Below are positions 28,757-37,805 of a stretch of 64,000 bases of DNA, piece after piece. The notes under the pieces were generated by a model. It was not told the origin of the DNA, searched no databases, and was given only the letters and a program-made list of their open reading frames with translations. Numbering within the stretch: position 1 is the first letter of the stretch; each line of letters starts with the position of its first letter. Where the stretch lies: NCBI RefSeq assembly GCF_002019605.1, contig NZ_KV917368.1, forward strand, positions 2,118,148 through 2,182,147, in the 5' to 3' direction. Source of the stretch: Alkalihalobacterium alkalinitrilicum. Lineage in GTDB: Bacteria > Bacillota > Bacilli > Bacillales > Bacillaceae_F. The translations under genes were made by a program, and so were the position numbers.

Positions 28757-28975
28757 CTAAACCTCAGTATCCATCTCACCATGACTCGTCTGAATAACGG
28801 CCTTACCTCTTACCTTAATAGCAGAAGTATGTTCAGTAAATTGGGCAATCATAATTTCACCTTTATCTAATTTTTCGAGATGGTGAAACCTCGTATCAGA
28901 TCCCCTCGTTAAACCGATTACATTAACGCCGTCTTCTTTTGCCTTAATCAATATAAAATCTTGTCCCGAACTCAT
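28757..28975 (-). CDS. mtrB: trp RNA-binding attenuation protein (TRAP)
   Basis: 72 residues. Eleven subunits form a ring that, with tryptophan bound, wraps (G/U)AG triplets in [35 protein letters not shown] and GEMDTEV match the family; K35, K54 and R56 correspond to the RNA-contacting Lys37, Lys56 and Arg58 of the B. subtilis protein. I start at ATG 28975 with GGGGAGGG upstream. Downstream of folE as in B. subtilis mtrAB. Its main target leader is at 18989-19052 in this window. Confidence 0.96.
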   Translation of the reverse strand: MSSGQDFILIKAKEDGVNVIGLTRGSDTRFHHLEKLDKGEIMIAQFTEHTSAIKVRGKAVIQTSHGEMDTEV

Positions 28976-29067
28976 CAAAAGCCCTCCCCTTGAAAGTCTA
29001 TAGTTTTTAAGAGCTTTAATAACACAACTATCCCTTATTCAATACCATTTGTCAATGACATAAAGGC

Positions 29068-29637
29068 TTATCCTTTAATAAAGGACAATACTTCCGCACG
29101 GGCTGTTGCGTCTTCAGAAAATGTTCCTCTTACCGCAGATGTCACTGTTTTAGAACCTGGTTTTTTCACCCCGCGCATCGTCATACACATATGTTCCGCT
29201 TCAACAACGACGATCACACCATGAGGATCTAGCTCTTTCACCAAAGTATCTGCAATGGTTGAAGTAATTCGTTCTTGTAATTGTGGTCTCTTAGCAACTG
29301 CATCTACTGCACGAGCAAGTTTACTTAACCCTGTTACTTTTCCACCTCTAGGGATATACCCAACATGGGCTTGTCCATAAAAAGGAACTAAATGGTGTTC
29401 ACACATGGAAAAGAAAGGAATATCTTTAACAAGAACAATTTCTTCATGATCTTCACCAAAAATGGTTTCAAAGTGTTTTGCTGGATCCTCATTTAACCCA
29501 CTAAACACTTCCTGATACATTTTTGCAACACGTTTTGGTGTATCCAATAAGCCTTCACGATTCGGGTCTTCACCGATCGCTTCTAATATCATCGTAACAC
29601 CTTGTTTAATTTTTTCTAAGTCAAAATTATTATTCAA
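29068..29637 (-). CDS. folE: GTP cyclohydrolase I
   Basis: 189 residues. It makes dihydroneopterin triphosphate from GTP, first step to folate. Zinc ligands in [13 protein letters not shown] and the C-terminal [19 protein letters not shown] and QERIT are family segments. I start at TTG 29637 because GGAGG lies 8 bases upstream; the ATG at 29652 overlaps that site and has none of its own. B. subtilis name mtrA. First gene of folE-mtrB. Confidence 0.94.
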   Translation of the reverse strand: MNNNFDLEKIKQGVTMILEAIGEDPNREGLLDTPKRVAKMYQEVFSGLNEDPAKHFETIFGEDHEEIVLVKDIPFFSMCEHHLVPFYGQAHVGYIPRGGKVTGLSKLARAVDAVAKRPQLQERITSTIADTLVKELDPHGVIVVVEAEHMCMTMRGVKKPGSKTVTSAVRGTFSEDATARAEVLSFIKG

Positions 29638-29820
29638 TTTATATGCCTCCATTCAACACTTTAGGTAAAATCACAATATGTAAGCTTAGGAAATTTTAGC
29701 ATAAGCCTCGTGTCAAAGCAAAAAAAATGTATTTAAAGAACGTGCTTCTTTGACAAAAATCGCGGAAAGTTTTTCTTTTTTTTACTATCATCTTTGAAAG
29801 AATATAAAAGCAAGTAAAAA

Positions 29821-29864
29821 ACAGTGCCTCACACCTTTAGTTCACTAAAAGTGTGGGACACTGT
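29821..29864 (-). terminator. Terminator of spoIVA
   Basis: Long stem pairing ACAGTG-c-CTCACAC..TAGT (29821-29842) with ACTA..GTGTG-g-GA-CACTGT (29845-29864), then TTTTTTAC on the minus strand. It lies 13 bases past spoIVA. Confidence 0.85.
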
Positions 29865-29876
29865 ATATCATAGTTT

Positions 29877-31355
29877 TTAGAGGATAATGGCTATTAAACC
29901 GCCAGAACCTTCATTGATAATTCTTTCTAACGTTTCTTTTAATTTATAGCGAGCATTCTCTGGCATAAGTGAAAGTTTTGCTTGGATTCCTTCACGAACG
30001 ATGGAATTTAGTGATCTTCCGAAAATATCAGACTCCCAGATTGATAGTGGATTATCTTCGAAGTCTTGCATTAAATAGCGAACAAGCTCTTCGCTCTGTT
30101 TCTCGGTTCCGATAATTGGAGCAAATTCGGACTCAACATCCACTTTAATCATATGAATAGATGGAGCAACAGCTTTCAGTCGTACCCCAAATCTTGATCC
30201 TTGGCGAATAATTTCAGGCTCATCAAGGCTCATATCTGTTATCGCAGGGGCTGCAATTCCATACCCTGTTTGTTTTACCATTCGTAGTGCCTCTGATACT
30301 TGATCGTATTCAGATTTAGCATGAGCAAAGTCTTGCATTAATTGGAGCAAGTGATCTTTCCCACGGATTTCAACACCGACCACTTCTTTTAAAATTTGAT
30401 CATATAAGTCGTCTGGAGCATAAAGATCAATTTCTGCTACCCCTTGCCCCATTTCTATTCCCGCGAGACCCGCTTGATCAATGAAATCATATTCCCCAAA
30501 TTGTCCAACAACCCGGTCAACATCACGAAGACGTTTTATATCTTTCACCGTACTTCTCACGGCTTCTTCATAGCTTTGGCGTAACCAGTGCTCTTCTTTT
30601 AGTACCATGACCCAGCTAGGGAGATTAACATTCACTTCATGGACCGGGAATTCAAAGAGTACTTCTCTTAAGACATTGTTAATATCGGCATCTGTCATAC
30701 TTTCAATACTCATTGCAAGTACTGGCACATCGTGTTTTTCGGAAATTTCCTGGCGAAGTAAATCTGTATCTGGGTGATGTGGTCTTACACTATTTATGAC
30801 AACAATGAATGGCTTTCCTACTTCTTTTAATTCCTCTATCACCCGCTGTTCGGCTTCGAGATAATCATAGCGAGGAATGTCCCCAATTGACCCATCCGTC
30901 GTAACGACGACACCTAACGTTGAATGCTCCTGGATGACTTTTCTCGTTCCAATTTCAGCAGCCTCTTGGAACGGAATAGGTTCTTCATACCAAGGTGTAT
31001 TGATCATTCTCGGACCATTTTCATCTTCATATCCTTTTGCTCCAGGTACTGCATATCCTACACAATCTACTAAACGAACATTTACATCTAAACCTTCATC
31101 CACATGTATAGAAACGGCGGTGTTCGGAACAAACTTTGGCTCAGTCGTCATGATCGTTTTCCCAGCAGCACTTTGAGGTAGTTCATCTTGAGCTCTTGCT
31201 TTATCTCCTTCATTTTCAATATTGGGGATTACAACAAGCTCCATAAACTTTTTTATAAAGGTAGATTTCCCTGTTCGAACAGCCCCTACCACTCCAAGGT
31301 AAATATCGCCACCAGTTCGTTCAGCGATATCTTTGAAAATATCAATCTTTTCCAC
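29877..31355 (-). CDS. spoIVA: Stage IV sporulation protein A (spore coat ATPase)
   Basis: 492 residues, usual length. It polymerises with ATP hydrolysis on the forespore surface as the base of the coat. Walker A GAVRTGKST at residues 24-32; TRAFAC-class GTPase-like N-terminal domain with VDCVGYAVPGA; conserved middle and C-terminal assembly regions ending GSGGLIAIIL. Upstream a sigma-E-like promoter is visible. In B. subtilis hbs lies between it and folE; here that gene is absent. Confidence 0.97.
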   Translation of the reverse strand: MEKIDIFKDIAERTGGDIYLGVVGAVRTGKSTFIKKFMELVVIPNIENEGDKARAQDELPQSAAGKTIMTTEPKFVPNTAVSIHVDEGLDVNVRLVDCVGYAVPGAKGYEDENGPRMINTPWYEEPIPFQEAAEIGTRKVIQEHSTLGVVVTTDGSIGDIPRYDYLEAEQRVIEELKEVGKPFIVVINSVRPHHPDTDLLRQEISEKHDVPVLAMSIESMTDADINNVLREVLFEFPVHEVNVNLPSWVMVLKEEHWLRQSYEEAVRSTVKDIKRLRDVDRVVGQFGEYDFIDQAGLAGIEMGQGVAEIDLYAPDDLYDQILKEVVGVEIRGKDHLLQLMQDFAHAKSEYDQVSEALRMVKQTGYGIAAPAITDMSLDEPEIIRQGSRFGVRLKAVAPSIHMIKVDVESEFAPIIGTEKQSEELVRYLMQDFEDNPLSIWESDIFGRSLNSIVREGIQAKLSLMPENARYKLKETLERIINEGSGGLIAIIL

Positions 31356-31424
31356 TTGATCCCCTCCCGATCATGTATAAATTTAGAAGTTTACATTAAT
31401 GCACCGTAATTGTTGGACATTACA

Positions 31425-31452
31425 TACTTATGTCGTTGTCCCAAAAATATGA
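31425..31452 (-). promoter_or_regulatory. Candidate sigma-E promoter of spoIVA
   Basis: Minus strand TCATATT (31452-31446), 13-base spacer, CATAAGTA (31432-31425), close to the sigma-E -35 and -10 pattern. SpoIVA is a known sigma-E gene in B. subtilis. Start of RNA would be near 31418. Confidence 0.5.
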
Positions 31453-31675
31453 CAACCCTATAAAAGAAAAAAATATTATAAAAATTAATATGTGTTCCAA
31501 GGTGCATACAAACTCCATTATTTATCATCTTAATGAAGAATAGCATTGGTAATAAACAAACAGAAATGCTCCTTCCTCTTGTATGTATATGATTGAATGA
31601 ATAGTTTATAACTGATTACTCCATAAAAAAAGTGAAACTAATATTAGGAAAACATGAAAACCTATTAGAAAAACA

Positions 31676-31714
31676 AAAATACCAGGAACTCTTATTAAGA
31701 GATCCTAGTATTTT
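31676..31714 (-). terminator. Terminator of yphE-yphF
   Basis: Stem AAAATAC-AGGA-CTCTT paired with AAGAG-TCCT-GTATTTT (31676-31714, small bulges), followed by a T-rich stretch on the minus strand, 11 bases past the yphF stop. Confidence 0.7.
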
Positions 31715-31724
31715 AAATTTTTCA

Positions 31725-32468
31725 TTAATTTGATACTCTTCCATAAACTAAATCCATAAAATAATCAGGTTCACCTTGTTCATTTATCGTATAAGGTATT
31801 GAAAATGCAGGTACAAAAGGGGAATTTTCGACTAAAATTTCCCTAATATCATCACCATATTCATAAGAATGATCAAATTGTTGTAATGCCATATTAATGT
31901 CCATACGGTAGTCAATAAGAATTTGTCCACTGTTATCAATAAGAAGCGGTAAATAATTCCCAAAATAAGGGGTCCTTACCATCGGAGCTTCTTTATAATT
32001 TAGTTTCTCAAATTGAAGTGTAAATAATCCCGTATCAATCATCTCATCAATTGGGGCCAAATCATTTTTACGCATATACTGATTTAACTGTGTTTGTAAT
32101 TGTTGAATATCCCGCATAACCGATAAGTCAAGCAGTTTGACTTCAGCCACCTCTTCTTCTACATTAACCAATACATACTGATAGAGTCCTCCACTTTCAA
32201 AGGAATTCCCAGGAGGACTTTGTAAATAACGAGGAACTAACTGTCGAAAATCTACAGGATATTTCTGATAAATCGGCGTTTCCAGATCTCTATTTTTAAT
32301 GGGTAATACGCCCGTATCCGCTCTAAACTGATTTACAGCTTGTTGAACAGATGCTATCTGATCTGGATAGGGAATTTGATTTTCTAATCGCTGTTCACTT
32401 GGATATAAGCATCCAGTTAAGAAAAGTATTCCTATTGTCAATTTTAGCATTACGATATATTTCTTCAT
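31725..32468 (-). CDS. yphF: Sporulation lipoprotein YphF-like
   Basis: 247 residues. The N-terminal signal ends in a lipobox (LFLTGC) so the protein is probably a membrane-anchored lipoprotein. The rest is extracytoplasmic, with YPVDFRQLVPRYLQSPPGNSF-type segments typical of YphF. Start set at ATG 32468 rather than the upstream TTG. Follows yphE as in B. subtilis. Role unknown. Confidence 0.75.
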   Translation of the reverse strand: MKKYIVMLKLTIGILFLTGCLYPSEQRLENQIPYPDQIASVQQAVNQFRADTGVLPIKNRDLETPIYQKYPVDFRQLVPRYLQSPPGNSFESGGLYQYVLVNVEEEVAEVKLLDLSVMRDIQQLQTQLNQYMRKNDLAPIDEMIDTGLFTLQFEKLNYKEAPMVRTPYFGNYLPLLIDNSGQILIDYRMDINMALQQFDHSYEYGDDIREILVENSPFVPAFSIPYTINEQGEPDYFMDLVYGRVSN

Positions 32469-32486
32469 TTTAATCAACCCTACTTT

Positions 32487-32690
32487 TTATAGTGTAGCTG
32501 TTGGTCCTCCAATTACAATTATAAAAACAATAAGCCCTGATACCATTAGACAAATAAAAGAAAATGTAAGTACAATCCCTTTAAATATTCCTCTTAACTT
32601 TAATTTACTAAACACTGCTGTTCCTACAGAAATAAACATTAAGATCATCGCAAAAAACGATATATACATATTGAGCATTGCTTGTGACAT
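32487..32690 (-). CDS. yphE: DUF2768 membrane protein YphE
   Basis: 67 residues with two membrane helices (about 8-28 and 38-60). Start set at ATG 32690 with AAGGAGG 8 bases upstream; the longer frame to 32786 runs through the spoVIF terminator. Matches YphE/DUF2768 by size, helices and position before yphF. Function unknown. Confidence 0.8.
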   Translation of the reverse strand: MSQAMLNMYISFFAMILMFISVGTAVFSKLKLRGIFKGIVLTFSFICLMVSGLIVFIIVIGGPTATL

Positions 32691-32766
32691 ACATTCAACC
32701 TCCTTAATAACAAAACTTATTATAACATAGCAAAACTTTTTGATGAAGACTTGTCCAAAAAGAAAA

Positions 32767-32799
32767 AAGTTGGAGAATAGGGGCACCTATCTCCAACTT
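32767..32799 (-). terminator. Terminator of spoVIF
   Basis: 14-bp stem AAGTTGGAGA-TAGG with CCTA-TCTCCAACTT (32767-32781 with 32786-32799, one bulged base), then TTTTCTTTTT on the minus strand. Confidence 0.85.
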
Positions 32800-32903
32800 G
32801 ACTAAATACTTCACTCTCGGGTTATACAGCCTTGATGATAGCCGTTCGTTACATTATATGCTATAGGTGCTTTCTTGTCTTATACAGGAGCCTATTGTTC
32901 CAC

Positions 32904-33158
32904 CTATTTCTTGCCAAACATTTTCGAAATTGAGCCTAAATCCATTGGCATGTTGTTATTAATTATAGCATTTACGATTTGATCTTCTTTTTCTTTAGAT
33001 ACTGGTTTATTTGCCAAGCGTGCGACTTGCGCAATAAGTTGTCGAACTGTTTTTTCATCTTTAAGGTTAGCATTACTAACCGACTGCGCAAGCTTAAAAA
33101 TATCTTCTTGCTTAACATTTGTTTTCTTTTCAATGTTATCAAAAAAATTATTAGACAA
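32904..33158 (-). CDS. spoVIF: Stage VI sporulation protein F
   Basis: 84 residues, small helical protein. MSNNFFDNIEKKTNVKQEDIF and DEKTVRQLIAQVARLANKPVS match the SpoVIF family, a late spore-coat assembly regulator (GerR partner) in B. subtilis. I start at TTG 33158 because GGGAGG lies 7 bases upstream; the ATG-led extension to 33191 contains that site. Its presence between gpsA and yphE is typical of many Bacillaceae. Confidence 0.8.
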   Translation of the reverse strand: MSNNFFDNIEKKTNVKQEDIFKLAQSVSNANLKDEKTVRQLIAQVARLANKPVSKEKEDQIVNAIINNNMPMDLGSISKMFGKK

Positions 33159-33237
33159 AGTGTAGTCCTCCCTCATGAGTTTTGTCATCATATCGTATGC
33201 GAATCCAATTTCGCATGTGCATGACTACTCATAAAAA

Positions 33238-33409
33238 GGAAAAGTGGAAGGCACTTGGTTAGCTCCGACCAGCAAATGTTCTGGCCGATAAAAGTCCGCT
33301 TTTTGACTTTCATCAGCCAGGTTATTTGACCTCGAGGAGCTAGTGCCTGGAGCTAGACAATAGGAAAAGCGGAAGGCACTTGGTTGCTCCGACTAGCAAA
33401 TGTTCTGCT
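33238..33409 (+). repeat. Dispersed repeat, family 2, two tandem copies
   Basis: GGAAAAGTGGAAGGCACTTG followed by GTTAGCTCCGACCAGCAAAT (33238-33285) returns as GGAAAAGCGGAAGGCACTTG, GTTGCTCCGACTAGCAAATG (33363-33408). The unit between them ends GGAGCTAGACAATA. A worn copy is at 60516-60560. It fills the gap between spoVIF and gpsA. Confidence 0.75.
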
Positions 33410-33422
33410 ATCTTTAACTTCG

Positions 33423-34454
33423 CTATTTATTCGGAAGAAGCCCAGATAAATCTTCACCTTCATGTTTCTTGACACGTCCCATCAATTCTTCAACTGCATC
33501 TTCAGGTTTCTTACGACTGAATAATACTCCATATAAAGCACTCGTTATTGGCATTTCAACATTTACTTTTTTCGCCAGTAGGTATGCAGCTTCAGTCGTC
33601 CGAATTCCTTCAACAACCATACCCATTTGCTCAAGTACTTCGTCTATTGACATCCCTTTACCTAACATATTTCCTGCTCGCCAATTTCGACTATGCACAC
33701 TCGTACATGTCACAATTAAATCGCCTAAGCCAGATAATCCTGAAAATGTTAGTGGATTAGCACCTAACTTAATACCAAGCCTTGCTATTTCAGCTAATCC
33801 TCTTGTCATTAATGCCGCTTTGGCATTATCTCCAAATCCTAACCCATCCGTTAAACCTGCACATAATGCAATAATATTCTTAAGAGCTCCTCCAAGTTCC
33901 ACTCCAATTAGGTCTGCATTTGTGTACACTCGGAAACTCTGGTTCATGAATAAATCTTGTACATATTCTGCTGCATCCATATTCAAAGAGGAAACCGTCA
34001 CGGTTGTAGGTTGTCGTTGACTAACTTCTTCAGCATGACTCGGTCCTGATAAAACTACAACAGGATTAGAATTACCTTTCGGTAATTCTTCCTCGATCAT
34101 TTCTGAAATCCTTTTTGAAGATGATGGCTCAATACCTTTGCTGGCGTGAATAATTGGAATATCGGTCCGTAAATACGGAAGAATTAACTTAACAACTGTT
34201 CGAATTGATTTTGTTGGTACAACAAGTAAAATCGCATCTGTATCCACTAATGTCATTCCAATGTCGGTAAATGCTTTAATATTATGAGGCAATTTTACGT
34301 CTGGTAAGTATTTATTATTTGTATGTAGGTCATTAATTTCAGTTATTTGGATCTCTCTTCGACCCCAAATTTTTACTTCATGATCATTATCTGCTAATAC
34401 CATCGCTAGAGCGGTTCCCCAACTCCCAGCGCCTAATACAGCTATTTTTGACAT
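33423..34454 (-). CDS. gpsA: Glycerol-3-phosphate dehydrogenase [NAD(P)+]
   Basis: 343 residues. It reduces dihydroxyacetone phosphate to sn-glycerol 3-phosphate for phospholipids. N-terminal NAD-binding VLGAGSWGTALA; VVVLSGPSHAEEV; the catalytic lysine in GVELGGALKNIIALCAG; LSGLGDLIVTC near residue 240. It precedes spoVIF and follows plsY, so its product feeds the acyltransferase next door. Confidence 0.97.
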   Translation of the reverse strand: MSKIAVLGAGSWGTALAMVLADNDHEVKIWGRREIQITEINDLHTNNKYLPDVKLPHNIKAFTDIGMTLVDTDAILLVVPTKSIRTVVKLILPYLRTDIPIIHASKGIEPSSSKRISEMIEEELPKGNSNPVVVLSGPSHAEEVSQRQPTTVTVSSLNMDAAEYVQDLFMNQSFRVYTNADLIGVELGGALKNIIALCAGLTDGLGFGDNAKAALMTRGLAEIARLGIKLGANPLTFSGLSGLGDLIVTCTSVHSRNWRAGNMLGKGMSIDEVLEQMGMVVEGIRTTEAAYLLAKKVNVEMPITSALYGVLFSRKKPEDAVEELMGRVKKHEGEDLSGLLPNK

Positions 34455-34555
34455 TTAACAATCCTCCTAACATCTAAACCTTCCTTAGTGGGAGATAAAT
34501 AAGCGAAAGGGAGAAAATAAGATTCTCTCCCTCCATATAAATGATGTTTCCAATG

Positions 34556-35164
34556 TTAAGTTGTCGCTTTTTTACCAAGTTTACTTTCTTTTCCTTGAAG
34601 AAGACGAACAACATTTTGACGGTGTCTCCAAAAAGATAAGACTGTTACGGTTAAGCTTAAATAAAAGTAGGCCATTGGATAATTATATATATTCGCAAGC
34701 CATATGGTAGCAATCGTTGTCGCTACCATAAATAATAGTGATCCTAATGAAACAAATCGGGTGGTAGCAATACTAATAATAGCAATTACCCCTCCGATTA
34801 ATGATGGAATAAAAACAATAGAAGCCATTACACCGATCGTTGTCGCAACCCCTTTTCCACCTCGAAAGCCATAATAGACGGGCCAGTTATGACCAAGAAT
34901 GGCAGCTAAACCTGCAAGAGCAGGTGCCCAGCCAGGACCAACTATCCATAAGGTCACCAACACCGCAAATATTCCTTTCGCCATATCTAATAGTAAGACA
35001 GTAACTGCCGGGCCTACTCCCAGTAAACGTAGTGTGTTCGTAGCTCCAGCATTTCCACTACCGTGATGACGAATGTCAATCTTTTTAATTTTTTTTGTAA
35101 TAATATAACTAAAACTAATTGAACCAATTAAGTAAGAAATAACAATTGCAATAATAATTTCCAT
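34556..35164 (-). CDS. plsY: Acyl-phosphate:glycerol-3-phosphate acyltransferase
   Basis: 202 residues, multi-pass membrane protein. It acylates glycerol 3-phosphate from acyl phosphate, first step of phosphatidate synthesis. Cytoplasmic loop motifs are present: HHGSGNAGATNTLR near residue 35, GHNWPVYYGFRGGKGVATT near 92, and SLGSLLF near 140. Lies between der and gpsA, a sensible pairing with its substrate producer. Confidence 0.95.
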   Translation of the reverse strand: MEIIIAIVISYLIGSISFSYIITKKIKKIDIRHHGSGNAGATNTLRLLGVGPAVTVLLLDMAKGIFAVLVTLWIVGPGWAPALAGLAAILGHNWPVYYGFRGGKGVATTIGVMASIVFIPSLIGGVIAIISIATTRFVSLGSLLFMVATTIATIWLANIYNYPMAYFYLSLTVTVLSFWRHRQNVVRLLQGKESKLGKKATT

Positions 35165-35337
35165 TACTCTCTCCCCTACTAACGATAAAGTGAAGCTTTA
35201 CGAAAGTGCTCATTATCCTTCACTAATCCTAAAACCTACTATTTTTTTCATCTTTTTTCGTCAGTTAACTTCCAATGGACGAAGTGTTTTACATGCAACT
35301 TACAATTAGAGGCGTTTGTTCTGACCTAAAGCTCGAA

Positions 35338-36651
35338 TTATTCACTTTTTTTACGCGCAAAAATCTTAATTGGTGTTCCTTCGAACTCAAACGTTTGTCT
35401 TAAGCGGTTTTCAAGAAAGCGTTGATAAGAAAAATGCATTAATTCTGGTTCATTCACAAAGAAAACAAATGTTGGTGGTCCAACAGCTACTTGTGTTGCA
35501 TAATTAATCTTGAGACGTTTCCCCTTGTCGGTAGGCGTTGGGTTCATAGCAACGGCATCCATTACCATATCATTTAAGACACTTGTCGAAACACGAAGAT
35601 TGTGATTTTCTGATACCTTTTGAACTGTAGGCAATATATGTTGTAACCTTTGTTTTAATTTTGCTGATGTAAACAAGATTGGAGCATAACTTAAAAACAA
35701 GAAATGATCACGTATTTTTTGTTCGAAATTTTGCATCGTTTTATCATCTTTGGCAATTGCATCCCATTTGTTAACGACGATAATGACTGCACGTCCTGCT
35801 TCATGTGCGTAACCGGCAATTTTTTTATCTTGTTCGATGATACCTTCTTCTGCATTGATGACAACAAGAACTACATCAGAACGTTCTATTGCTTTTAAAG
35901 ATCGGAGTACGCTATATTTCTCTGTCGTTTCATACACTTTTCCACGTTTTCTCATTCCTGCTGTATCAATAAGAACATATTCTTGTCCATCTCTTTGGAA
36001 AGGAGTATCTATAGCATCTCGGGTTGTGCCTGGGATATTACTAACAATCACTCTTTCTTCACCAAGTAACGCATTGACTAACGAAGACTTTCCAACATTC
36101 GGACGACCAATTAAGGATATACGAATCGTATCTTCATCATACGGTTCATCTTCTTCATTTGGAAAATGCTTAATTACTTCATCAAGTAAGTCTCCTAACC
36201 CAAGACCGTGTGAACCTGAGATCGGTATCGGTTCTCCTAATCCTAACGAATAAAATTCATAGATTTTCTCTCTTTGTTCTGGATTATCAATTTTATTCAC
36301 ACCTAGTACAACAGGTTTTTTAGACTTAAACAACATTTTGACTACTTCTTCATCAGCTCCTGTAATTCCTTCTCTACCGTTAACAATGAAAATAATTACT
36401 TCAGCTTCTTTAATTGCAAGTTCAGCTTGTTCGCGCATTTGAACTAATAATGGCTCATCACTTAACTCAATTCCACCAGTATCAATTAGGTTAAATTCAC
36501 GATTTAACCATTCTCCAGAGCTATAAATTCGATCACGAGTAACGCCTGGCATGTCCTCCACTATTGCAACTCGCTCCCCAACAATACGGTTAAAGATCGT
36601 AGACTTACCTACATTTGGGCGCCCTACAATAGCAACAACTGGTTTTGGCAT
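35338..36651 (-). CDS. der: Ribosome-assembly GTPase Der (EngA)
   Basis: 437 residues with two tandem GTPase domains: G1 motifs GRPNVGKST (10-18) and GRPNVGKSS (near 182), G3 DTGG and DTAG, G4 NKID and NKWD, then a C-terminal KH-like domain that ends in a basic tail (FARKKSE). It acts in 50S subunit maturation. Upstream of plsY. Confidence 0.97.
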   Translation of the reverse strand: MPKPVVAIVGRPNVGKSTIFNRIVGERVAIVEDMPGVTRDRIYSSGEWLNREFNLIDTGGIELSDEPLLVQMREQAELAIKEAEVIIFIVNGREGITGADEEVVKMLFKSKKPVVLGVNKIDNPEQREKIYEFYSLGLGEPIPISGSHGLGLGDLLDEVIKHFPNEEDEPYDEDTIRISLIGRPNVGKSSLVNALLGEERVIVSNIPGTTRDAIDTPFQRDGQEYVLIDTAGMRKRGKVYETTEKYSVLRSLKAIERSDVVLVVINAEEGIIEQDKKIAGYAHEAGRAVIIVVNKWDAIAKDDKTMQNFEQKIRDHFLFLSYAPILFTSAKLKQRLQHILPTVQKVSENHNLRVSTSVLNDMVMDAVAMNPTPTDKGKRLKINYATQVAVGPPTFVFFVNEPELMHFSYQRFLENRLRQTFEFEGTPIKIFARKKSE

Positions 36652-36832
36652 ATCCTCACTACCTTTCTTTCTATATTTACATTTACAATTTTTGTTTGTT
36701 ATGCGGATGATTTTGGTAACACAACTAATCTATTCTAACAAACTTAATAGGCATTCGCCAATTAAATTTATTGAATATCATTCAATACAAGGATACGTTC
36801 AAATAGATCAATTAAAAGAGCCATTTATAGTA

Positions 36833-37444
36833 TTAACGAAAAACACGAATATCTTTCCCTCTAGAAGAAGGGAGTTTTCTTACATACTGACTCATAATTT
36901 CACAGAACTGTTCAAATATATGCCAACTGATTATGAAAGCACAAGAAATAGCTATTATATCAAAAAAATTCCCAGTTCCAAGTGGTTGAATTCCGTAAAT
37001 TGTCGTAAGAAATTGCTTGAATAATAATTCACCTTGAACAAGACCTGAAATTGAAACCACAAGTCTGCCACGGAAATCTTTTACTAAGACAATGGTTATA
37101 ATAGCAACTAAGGTTGCAATAACCCACATCTTATCGATAATTAAAAACATAACAGGGTCATAAAGTTCTACTAAATGGAGACCTGCAAATAAAAACGTGA
37201 TGACCATTGAAACAAAGAGTGTGTATAATATTGTAAAAAATTTATATTTTGAAATAAGCCAATAACAAAGAAGCGTTACAAGTAAATAAGCTAATGAAAC
37301 CTCATACATCGCGACTGGAATCGTTTTAGAATATACTACAATAATTGCAAGCAGCCAAAAAGCTAACCATGTTCGAATTTTCGATTTTTTTAAGTAAAAC
37401 GTTGTAATGATCCAGCTTATCCACATAAACCAAATCCCCTCCAT
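36833..37444 (-). CDS. yphA: YphA-like membrane protein
   Basis: 203 residues with about six membrane segments over the whole length, starting MEGIWFMWISW. Start set at ATG 37444, with AGGTGGTGAG upstream. It occupies the place of yphA before der; sequence-level assignment is weak because such membrane proteins vary. Role unknown. Confidence 0.6.
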   Translation of the reverse strand: MEGIWFMWISWIITTFYLKKSKIRTWLAFWLLAIIVVYSKTIPVAMYEVSLAYLLVTLLCYWLISKYKFFTILYTLFVSMVITFLFAGLHLVELYDPVMFLIIDKMWVIATLVAIITIVLVKDFRGRLVVSISGLVQGELLFKQFLTTIYGIQPLGTGNFFDIIAISCAFIISWHIFEQFCEIMSQYVRKLPSSRGKDIRVFR

Positions 37445-37566
37445 ACACTCACCACCTATCTTTACCATTATGTACAATTCTAAAAATGATAATCATCTAC
37501 GTATAAAATAGAAAAGATGTGAGACACTACTCAGGATTCATAGTTACTTGTAAGGAGGAAGAAAAT

Positions 37567-37698
37567 ATGGGAAAAGATCGTCAAGAGAAAAAACTAAGAA
37601 AATCCGATAAAGTAGAACTAGACAGGGATCAAGCTTTAAAATACGGTGGGGCAACTAAACTTGAAGGTCCTGACGAAGCAAAAAAACGCCAAAGATAA
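37567..37698 (+). CDS. ypzI: Small basic protein YpzI
   Basis: 43 residues, too short for most gene finders: MGKDRQEKKLRKSDKVELD, then RDQALKYGGATKLEGPDEAK and a basic end. AAGGAGG lies 7 bases before the ATG. It matches YpzI of B. subtilis by sequence and by position between fni and yphA. Highly charged, possibly disordered. It is the only plus-strand gene between ypjC and the recombinases. Role unknown. Confidence 0.85.
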   Translation: MGKDRQEKKLRKSDKVELDRDQALKYGGATKLEGPDEAKKRQR

Positions 37699-37773
37699 GT
37701 GTAGCATTTGGGTAGGCACATAGTTTTGAAAAATTTTAATTGAAATGCTTTAAGAAGTTAAGTACATGACAGA

Positions 37774-37799
37774 GAAAAGAGGCCACTAGGCCTCTTTTC
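37774..37799. terminator. Bidirectional terminator between ypzI and fni
   Basis: 10-bp stem AAAAGAGGCC/GGCCTCTTTT (37775-37784 with 37789-37798) serves both converging genes. Confidence 0.9.
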
Positions 37800-37805
37800 G
37801 TTCTA

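Larger units (their letters stand above)
31356..31724. other. Intergenic region upstream of spoIVA
   Basis: No gene seen. It contains the likely sigma-E promoter of spoIVA near 31425-31452 and the yphF terminator at 31676-31714. The middle part is A/T-rich without clear structure. Confidence 0.6.
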
